Assembly (NCBI RefSeq): GCF_014648355.1
Contig: NZ_BMQY01000006.1
Coordinates: 53,688-117,687, forward strand
DNA length: 64,000 nt
Source: Couchioplanes azureus
GTDB lineage: Bacteria; Actinomycetota; Actinomycetes; Mycobacteriales; Micromonosporaceae
Reading direction: 5' to 3'
The position numbers and the translations under genes are program-made. Each line of letters begins with the position of its first letter. Positions within the stretch are counted from its first letter, which is position 1. Below the pieces are notes generated by a model. It was not told the DNA's origin. It searched no databases and saw only the letters and a program-made list of their open reading frames with translations. This document shows positions 58,435 through 64,000 of this stretch, one piece after another.

Positions 58435-59046
58435 TCAGGACCCAACCGCTATCTCGTCGAGCAGAACGGGCAGCCCGGTCAGGTCGGGGAGCACGTGCGC
58501 CGCCCCGGCCCCGGCCAGCTCCTCCGGGGTGCAGGGACCGGTCGCCACGCCGATGCCCGGGACCCCGGCCGCGTTCGCCGCGACCATGTCGGCCACGTGG
58601 TCGCCCACGTACCACCGGACGCCGTGCTCGGTGAGCGCCGTCGCCTTGCCCTCGGCGAACAGGTCGCCCGCCAGCTCGTCGTACTCCATCCCGAGGTGGG
58701 CGAGGTGCAGGGCCGCGAGGCGGCCCAGCTTGGAGGTCACCACCACGACCCGCAGACCCCGCTCCCGTACGGCGGCCAGCGCGGCGACCGCGCCCGGCAT
58801 GGGCACGGTCGGCGCGATGGCGTGGTCCGGGTACAGAGCTCGGTAGGTGGTCACCGCCTCTTCCACGTCCGCCTCGGAAAACCACTCCCGCAACTCGGTG
58901 CGCAACGGCGGCCCCAGCCGGGTGACCGCGAGATCGGCGTCGACGTGCACGCCGGTCGTCGCGGTCAGCGCCCGGTATGCCGCGCGGATGCCGGGCCGGG
59001 AGTCGATCAGAGTCATGTCGAGGTCGAACCCGACGGCCCCCGTCAT
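58435..59046 (-). CDS. HAD-family phosphatase (phosphoglycolate-phosphatase-like)
   Basis: 203 residues. Motif I FDLDMTLIDSRPGI, a helical cap (TRLGPPLRTELREWFSEADVEEAVTTYRALY), motif II VVVVTSKLG, Lys (EGKATAL), and motif III/IV VRWYVGDHVADMVAANAAGVPGIGVATG. It dephosphorylates a small organic phosphate; 2-phosphoglycolate is the usual guess. No operon partner is certain. Confidence 0.9.
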   Translation of the reverse strand: MTGAVGFDLDMTLIDSRPGIRAAYRALTATTGVHVDADLAVTRLGPPLRTELREWFSEADVEEAVTTYRALYPDHAIAPTVPMPGAVAALAAVRERGLRVVVVTSKLGRLAALHLAHLGMEYDELAGDLFAEGKATALTEHGVRWYVGDHVADMVAANAAGVPGIGVATGPCTPEELAGAGAAHVLPDLTGLPVLLDEIAVGS

Positions 59047-59092
59047 GCGGACAGACTCGGCAGGACCCCGGCCACGCGGAAAGCGGGAAACC

Positions 59093-59302
59093 TCACGGCG
59101 TGGTGGTCGGCGTGTACGTCAGGCGCTCCACCGGCAGCGGGAAGGTCTGGTCGTCACCGAACGGCGAGGGGCCGCCGGCCCGGTCGCTCACCAGCTCGGA
59201 CACGACGAGGTGCCCCTCCTTGATCGAGGACTCCCGGCCCGGCTTCTGGGTGGCCCGGCCGGCCGGAACCGCCGTACCCGGCATCTTGTTGCTTGCCCCC
59301 AC
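59093..59302 (-). CDS. Small conserved hypothetical protein
   Basis: 69 residues. MGASNKMPGTAVPAGRATQKPGRESSIKEGHLVVSELVSDRAGGPSPFGDDQTFPLPVERLTYTP has no membrane segment and no familiar domain. GTG at 59302 has GGAGTG 7 bp upstream. Charged and Pro-rich, it looks like a genuine small gene by codon pattern, but I cannot assign a role. Related short proteins occur next to XPB/helicase genes in actinomycetes (memory, not checked). Confidence 0.6.
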   Translation of the reverse strand: MGASNKMPGTAVPAGRATQKPGRESSIKEGHLVVSELVSDRAGGPSPFGDDQTFPLPVERLTYTPTTTP

Positions 59303-59372
59303 AGGTCACTCCCCTTGGTCTCTCCGTCGGCCCGGCCACGCCCCGGACCCCCGCCAATCGTCCCATGGCGGC

Positions 59373-59378
59373 TAGCGT
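59373..59378 (+). promoter_or_regulatory. Candidate -10 for a leaderless helicase-associated transcript
   Basis: TAGCGT stands 8 bp before the ATG at 59387, and no Shine-Dalgarno is present. Weak on its own. Confidence 0.35.
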
Positions 59379-59386
59379 TGACTGCG

Positions 59387-61813
59387 ATGGCCACCGCATT
59401 CGCCGACCAGCTCCGGTCGCTCTCCGACGACGCCCTGGGCGCGCTCATCCAGTTGCGCCCGGATCTCGTCGTACCCGTGCCGTCCGACATCTCCGCGCTC
59501 GCCGTCCGCGCCCAGTCCCGGGGTTCGGTGGCCCGCTGCCTGGACGGCCTGGACGAGTTCACCCTCGCGGTCCTCGACGCGGCACGGCTCAGCCGGGCCG
59601 AGGACACGGCGCTGACCTCGCTCTCCGCCATCCTGGCGCTCGCCTCGGCGGCGCCGGCCGACGACGTCCGGGTCGCCGTGGGCCGCCTGCGCAGCCGCTT
59701 CCTGCTGCACGGTCCGGAGGAGGCCCTGCAGGTGGTCGGCGCGGTGGACGAGGTCACCTCGCCGTACCCGGCGGGCCTCGGCCGTCCGGCCGACTACCTG
59801 GACGCGCAGGCGGCGGCTCTCTGCGCCGACAAGGCCAAGCTCCGCCGTACGGTGCTGGCCGCGCCCCCGGGCGCCCGGGCGGTGCTGGACCGCCTCGCGG
59901 CCGGTCCCCCGGTCGGCGCGCTGGCGGCGGGCGGAGTCGCCGAGCCGGTGCGGTGGCTGATCGACAACCACATCCTGGTGCCGGTCACCGAGGCCGGCCG
60001 GGCCCCTCGCCCCGACGGCGAGCTGGTCGAGCTGCCCCGCGAGATCGGGCAGCTGCTGCGGCGGGAGTCGGGACCGCTCGGCCCGCTGCGCCCGCTGCCG
60101 CCGGCCCCGGACGGGCCGGTCCGCGATCCGAAGGCCGTCGACTCGGCGGGGGCCGGGCAGGCCATGGAGGCCGTACGCACCACGGAGACGCTGCTGGAGG
60201 CCCTGTCCGCCGAGCCCGCCACGGTGCTCAAGACCGGCGGCCTGGGCGTACGCGATCTCAAGCGGCTCGCCCGCACGGCCGGCCTCGACGAGCCCGCCAC
60301 GGCCCTGCTGCTGGAGGTGGCGTACGCCGCCGGCCTGCTCGGTGAGTCCGACGCGGCGGGCACCGGACGGGGCGTCACGACCAGCCGCGCGGCCGGCGCG
60401 GTGGACGAGATCTTCCTCCCCACCGGCGCCTACGACCTGTGGCGGGCGCTCAGCATCGCGCAGCGCTGGGAGGCGCTGGCCAACTCGTGGCTGGCCATGA
60501 CCCGGCAGCCCGGCCTGGTCGGGCAGCGCGACGACCGCGACCGCCCGATCAACGCGCTGGCGCCGGACGCCGAGCGGGCGGGCGCCCCGCAGGCACGCCG
60601 GGAGGTGCTGGCCGCGCTGGCCGACCTGCCTGCGGGCTCCGCGCCGCACCCCGAGGAGCTGCTCGGCCTGCTCGCCTGGCAGACGCCTCGCCGGGCCCGG
60701 GGGCGCGAGCAGGCGCACCGCGACGCCCTGGCCGGCGCGGCGACGCTGGGCCTGACCGGGCTCGGCGCGCTCACCTCGTACGGGCGGCTGGTGCACTCGG
60801 GCGACGACGAGGAGCACGACCCGCTCGGCGCCGGACCGGACGGCGAACGCCTGCCGGGCGCGTCCGACGCCGTCCGCGCCCTCGACGCGCTGCTGCCGGC
60901 TCCCGTCGACCACGTCCTCGTGCAGGCGGACCTGTCCGTCGTCGTACCGGGGCCGCCGGAGCCGGAGCTGGCCGCGGAGCTGGACGTCGTCGCCGAGCTG
61001 GAGTCGGCGGGCGGGGCCAGCGTGCACCGGGTCACCGCCGCCAGCGTCCGCCAGGCGCTCGACGTCGGCTACGCGGCCGCCGACCTGCACGCGCTCTTCC
61101 GCCGCCGGTCCCGGACGCCGGTGCCGCAGGCGCTCACCTATCTCATCGACGACGCCGCCCGCAAGCACGGCGGCCTGCGCGCCGGTTCCGCCGGCTCCTA
61201 CCTGCGCAGCGACGACGAGGCGCTGGTCGCGGAGGTGCTGGCCGACAAGCGCCTGGCCGCCGCGTCGCTGCGCCGGCTCGCGCCGACGGTGCTGGTCAGC
61301 CCCCTGCAACTGGCCCAGCTGCTGGGCGCGCTCCGGGAGGCCGGGTTCGCCCCGGTCGCCGAGGATGCCGCGGGGGCGGCCGTGCTGTCGCGTCCCAAGG
61401 TACGGCGCGCTCCCACCCGTACCCCGGTCTCGTTCCGGCTCGGCGACCAGGCCGGGCCCCCGGCGCTGACCGGCCCCCTCCTGGCCGGGGTGGTCGAGCA
61501 GATCCGCCGCGGCGACATCGCCACTCGCGCGGCACGCCGCGCTCCCGTCACCGTGCGGGCCGCGACCGGGCAGAGCGTGCCGGGCCTCACCTCCGTGCAG
61601 GCACACAGCCAGGCGATGGCGGTGCTGCAGCAGGCCGTCCGGGACAAGGCCCGGGTGTGGGTCGGGTACGTCGACTCGCACGGCGCGACGCTGTCGAGGC
61701 TGGTACGCCCGGTGTCGCTGAGCGCCGGCTACCTGCGCGCGGAGGACGAGCGGACCGAGACGTTGCACACCTTCGCCCTGCACCGGGTGACCGCAGCGGT
61801 CCTGGAGGAGTGA
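59387..61813 (+). CDS. Helicase-associated (XPB-partner) winged-helix protein
   Basis: 808 residues, actinobacterial helicase-associated domain protein. Starts MATAFADQLRSLSDDALGALIQLRPDLVVPVPSDISALAVRAQSRGSV, includes two or three winged-helix-like segments (VLKTGGLGVRDLKRLARTAGLDEPATALLLEVAYAAGLL) and a C-terminal VWVGYVDSHGATLSRLVRPVSLSAGYLRAED reminiscent of WYL-like strands. The next gene is XPB, and this gene order is seen across actinobacteria, suggesting a joint role in DNA repair or transcription-linked repair. No helicase motif is in the protein itself. Confidence 0.85.
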   Translation: MATAFADQLRSLSDDALGALIQLRPDLVVPVPSDISALAVRAQSRGSVARCLDGLDEFTLAVLDAARLSRAEDTALTSLSAILALASAAPADDVRVAVGRLRSRFLLHGPEEALQVVGAVDEVTSPYPAGLGRPADYLDAQAAALCADKAKLRRTVLAAPPGARAVLDRLAAGPPVGALAAGGVAEPVRWLIDNHILVPVTEAGRAPRPDGELVELPREIGQLLRRESGPLGPLRPLPPAPDGPVRDPKAVDSAGAGQAMEAVRTTETLLEALSAEPATVLKTGGLGVRDLKRLARTAGLDEPATALLLEVAYAAGLLGESDAAGTGRGVTTSRAAGAVDEIFLPTGAYDLWRALSIAQRWEALANSWLAMTRQPGLVGQRDDRDRPINALAPDAERAGAPQARREVLAALADLPAGSAPHPEELLGLLAWQTPRRARGREQAHRDALAGAATLGLTGLGALTSYGRLVHSGDDEEHDPLGAGPDGERLPGASDAVRALDALLPAPVDHVLVQADLSVVVPGPPEPELAAELDVVAELESAGGASVHRVTAASVRQALDVGYAAADLHALFRRRSRTPVPQALTYLIDDAARKHGGLRAGSAGSYLRSDDEALVAEVLADKRLAAASLRRLAPTVLVSPLQLAQLLGALREAGFAPVAEDAAGAAVLSRPKVRRAPTRTPVSFRLGDQAGPPALTGPLLAGVVEQIRRGDIATRAARRAPVTVRAATGQSVPGLTSVQAHSQAMAVLQQAVRDKARVWVGYVDSHGATLSRLVRPVSLSAGYLRAEDERTETLHTFALHRVTAAVLEE

Positions 61814-61863
61814 CGCCGCGTGTCAGACTGGAGGGTCTTCTCTCGTTCGTAGAAGGGCATCTG

Positions 61864-63525
61864 GTGAGCGGCGGACCCCTGATCGTGCAGTCCGACAAGA
61901 CCCTGTTGCTGGAGGTCGACCACCCCGACGCCCAGGCCTGCCGGATGGCCATCGCGCCGTTCGCGGAGCTGGAGCGCTCGCCCGAGCACGTGCACACCTA
62001 CCGGCTGACGCCGCTCGGGCTGTGGAACGCCCGGGCCGCCGGCCACGACGCCGAGGGCGTCGTGGACTCGCTGATCAAGTTCTCCCGCTATCCGGTGCCG
62101 CACGCCCTGCTCGTGGACGTCGCCGAGACCATGGACCGGTACGGCCGCCTCCAGCTGGTCAACGACCCCTCGCACGGGCTGGTCCTGCGCGGCCTGGACA
62201 AGATCGTCCTGATCGAGGTGGCGAAGAGCAAGAAGCTCGCCGGCATGCTGGGCGCCCGCATCGACGACGAGACCATCGTGGTGCACGCCTCCGAGCGCGG
62301 ACGGCTCAAGCAGGCCCTGCTCAAGCTGGGCTGGCCGGCCGAGGACCTGGCCGGGTACGTGGACGGCGAGGCGCACCCGATCGACCTGGCCGAGGACGGC
62401 TGGACGCTGCGGTCGTACCAGCAGGAGGCGGTCGAGGGCTTCTGGGCCGGCGGCTCGGGCGTGGTCGTGCTGCCCTGCGGCGCCGGCAAGACCCTGGTCG
62501 GCGCGGCCGCGATGGCCACCGCGAAGGCGACCACCCTGATCCTGGTGACCAACACCGTCGCGGGCCGGCAGTGGAAGCGGGAGCTGGTCGCCCGCACGTC
62601 GCTGACCGAGGAGGAGATCGGCGAGTACTCCGGCGAGCGCAAGGAGATCCGTCCGGTCACCATCGCGACGTACCAGGTGCTGACCTCCCGCCGCGGCGGC
62701 GCCTTCACCCACCTCGACCTGTTCGGCGCCCGCGACTGGGGGCTGGTCATCTACGACGAGGTGCACCTGCTTCCGGCCCCCATCTTCCGCTTCACCGCCG
62801 ACCTGCAGGCCCGCCGCCGCCTGGGCCTGACGGCGACGCTGGTGCGCGAGGACGGCCGCGAGGGCGACGTCTTCTCGCTCATCGGGCCCAAGCGCTACGA
62901 CGCGCCCTGGAAGGACATCGAGGCGCAGGGCTGGATCGCCCCGGCCGAGTGCACCGAGGTCCGGGTGACGCTGACGGACGCGGAGCGGATGGCGTACGCG
63001 GTGACCGAGGCGGAGGAGCGCTACCGGGTGGCGGCCACGGCCCGGACGAAGCTGCCCGTGGTCCGCGCGCTGGTGGAGAGGCACGCGGGCGAGCAGACGC
63101 TGGTCATCGGCGGCTACATCGACCAGCTGCACGAGCTGGGCGAGTACCTCGACGCCCCGATCGTGCAGGGTTCCACCACCAACAAGGAGCGCGAGCGGCT
63201 GTTCGACGAGTTCCGTGCGGGCACGCTGCGGACGCTGGTCATCTCGAAGGTGGGCAACTTCAGCATCGACCTGCCGGAGGCGGCGGTGGCGATCCAGGTG
63301 TCCGGCACCTTCGGCTCCCGCCAGGAGGAGGCCCAGCGCCTGGGACGGGTGCTGCGGCCGAAGGCGGACGGGCGGCAGGCCCACTTCTACACGGTCGTCT
63401 CCCGGGACACGATCGACACCGAGTACGCCGCGCACCGTCAGCGGTTCCTCGCGGAGCAGGGATACGCGTACACGATCGTCGATGCGGACGACGTCCTCGG
63501 CCCGCCCCTGCCCCGGATCGACTGA
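61864..63525 (+). CDS. DNA repair helicase XPB (superfamily 2)
   Basis: 553 residues. The N-terminal part (GGPLIVQSDKTLLLEVDHPDAQACRMAIAPFAELERSPEHVHTYRLTPLGLWNARAAGHDAEGVVDSL) is as in mycobacterial XPB. The helicase core has the Walker A (LPCGAGKT), DEVH box (YDEVHLLP), LTATLVREDG including the RED motif, and motif VI EEAQRLGRVLRP. It unwinds DNA with 3'-5' polarity during repair. GTG at 61864 follows GAAGGG; the long open frame upstream overlaps the helicase-associated gene and is a shadow. It begins 50 bp after the partner's stop. Confidence 0.94.
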   Translation: MSGGPLIVQSDKTLLLEVDHPDAQACRMAIAPFAELERSPEHVHTYRLTPLGLWNARAAGHDAEGVVDSLIKFSRYPVPHALLVDVAETMDRYGRLQLVNDPSHGLVLRGLDKIVLIEVAKSKKLAGMLGARIDDETIVVHASERGRLKQALLKLGWPAEDLAGYVDGEAHPIDLAEDGWTLRSYQQEAVEGFWAGGSGVVVLPCGAGKTLVGAAAMATAKATTLILVTNTVAGRQWKRELVARTSLTEEEIGEYSGERKEIRPVTIATYQVLTSRRGGAFTHLDLFGARDWGLVIYDEVHLLPAPIFRFTADLQARRRLGLTATLVREDGREGDVFSLIGPKRYDAPWKDIEAQGWIAPAECTEVRVTLTDAERMAYAVTEAEERYRVAATARTKLPVVRALVERHAGEQTLVIGGYIDQLHELGEYLDAPIVQGSTTNKERERLFDEFRAGTLRTLVISKVGNFSIDLPEAAVAIQVSGTFGSRQEEAQRLGRVLRPKADGRQAHFYTVVSRDTIDTEYAAHRQRFLAEQGYAYTIVDADDVLGPPLPRID

Positions 63526-63532
63526 GGACGCC

Positions 63533-64000
63533 CTACCGCGTGGGCACCGCCACCGGTTCGTCGGGCTCGGGCGGGTGGATCGGCTCGACGACGGCAGGGG
63601 GTGCGGAGTCCGCCTCACCGCGCGTGCTGAGGAGGAAGCCGCCGGCCAGGCAGCCGAGCGCGACGAACATGGCGAGCACGACGGCGCCGGCGATCGCCAC
63701 CCGGATCCAGGCGCCGGACCCGGGACGACCGGCGGGAGTCGCGGGCGGCGGCGGGAGAGGCGGCCCGCCCACGAAGGGTGGTGCCGCGCCCGGCCGGCCG
63801 GCCGCACCCGGGCCGCCACGGGGGAAAGGGCCGCCCGGCGGGAACGGGCCGGGCCGGGTCGGGCTCAGGTGGGGCGGCGGCGGCATGACCGCAGCGGACC
63901 GGGGCCGGCCGTACACCGGCACCGGCGCACCGCCTCCGATCGCGGCCGTCCGCTCCGCCCGCCCGGCGAAGGGCCGGGGCCGGCCGGAGCCGGGCGAGGC
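63533..64000 (-). CDS. Pro-rich single-span membrane protein (partial, runs off right edge)
   Basis: The open frame continues to position 64000 without a stop, so the start is probably outside the window; a GTG at 63922 (129 residues) is an internal candidate. The visible protein is Pro/Gly-rich (LSPTRPGPFPPGGPFPRGGPGAAGRPG), then a membrane helix (VAIAGAVVLAMFVALGCLAGGFLLS) and a short Pro-rich tail. Low-complexity composition makes it hard to place. It converges on the XPB gene with 7 bp between stops. Confidence 0.6.
   Translation of the reverse strand, partial: ASPGSGRPRPFAGRAERTAAIGGGAPVPVYGRPRSAAVMPPPPHLSPTRPGPFPPGGPFPRGGPGAAGRPGAAPPFVGGPPLPPPPATPAGRPGSGAWIRVAIAGAVVLAMFVALGCLAGGFLLSTRGEADSAPPAVVEPIHPPEPDEPVAVPTR

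Noticed and set aside
63533..63922. Complete 129-residue gene at the right edge
   Set aside because: The frame stays open to position 64000 with similar Pro/Gly/Arg composition, so a start outside the window is as likely; it is listed as partial.

Overview
The window is very GC-rich chromosomal DNA from an actinomycete, most likely a Micromonosporaceae member such as Actinoplanes or a relative. The evidence is the gene content: SepH, an actinobacterial XPB helicase with its helicase-associated partner, futalosine-pathway menaquinone genes, DUF3027 and DUF2530 proteins, c-di-AMP riboswitches on secreted wall proteins, ECF sigma/anti-sigma pairs, and many GTG, TTG or apparently leaderless starts. 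I saw no rRNA, tRNA, insertion sequence, prophage or CRISPR. The region reads as ordinary chromosome with a striking load of in-frame minisatellites.

Layout. 1-178: start of a TetR regulator, cut by the window edge. 340-8865: five-gene operon for sugar capture: lipoprotein, secreted GH2 enzyme with AbfB domains, double ATPase and two permeases (a CUT2, YtfQRT/YjfF-like importer, probably for a furanose). 8866-9520: untranslated GC-rich minisatellite, followed by a small DCC-family thiol protein. 10067-16706: two ECF sigma/anti-sigma modules, a neprosin-like secreted protein, cysteine dioxygenase plus rhodanese, and two lipoproteins. 16738-19587: Atu4866-like protein, PAS-GGDEF-EAL protein and TetR.

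19762-34594 is mostly cell-envelope and carbohydrate: a Wzm/Wzt-type polysaccharide exporter; two paralogous secreted coiled-coil wall proteins transcribed divergently, each behind its own c-di-AMP (ydaO) riboswitch; a GH65 disaccharide phosphorylase with beta-phosphoglucomutase; an anti-sigma-type ATPase; a membrane protein; a stand-alone MsmK/UgpC-type ATPase; and a GT2-TagF fusion overlapping a three-part CDP-alcohol phosphotransferase. Together these suggest synthesis and export of a polyol-phosphate (teichoic-type) polymer.

34834-43923 is housekeeping metabolism: PspC, DUF4230, acyl-CoA dehydrogenase under a 17-bp palindrome, nitroreductase, aldose epimerase, MFS, PdxH, citrate synthase 2, SerC and an acetyltransferase. 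44110-53246: SepH, ThpR, transporters with GntR and MarR regulators (the MarR gene has a perfect 26-bp operator-like palindrome), an NCS2 purine permease, DUF2530 and DUF3027. 53622-63525: an MFS protein with a repetitive tail overlapping mqnB (futalosine hydrolase with a ~145-residue repetitive insertion), mqnD, a cold-shock protein, a HAD phosphatase, the helicase-associated protein and XPB. A Pro-rich membrane protein runs off the right end.

The most unusual theme is that short tandem repeats with unit lengths that are multiples of three (30, 33 and 42 bp) interrupt or extend several otherwise normal genes: the CUT2 ATPase linker and tail, a permease N-terminus, a neprosin linker, an MFS tail and the core of MqnB. 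No start site here has been tested. Starts were chosen by Shine-Dalgarno sequences, overlaps, family alignment from memory or leaderless -10 spacing.
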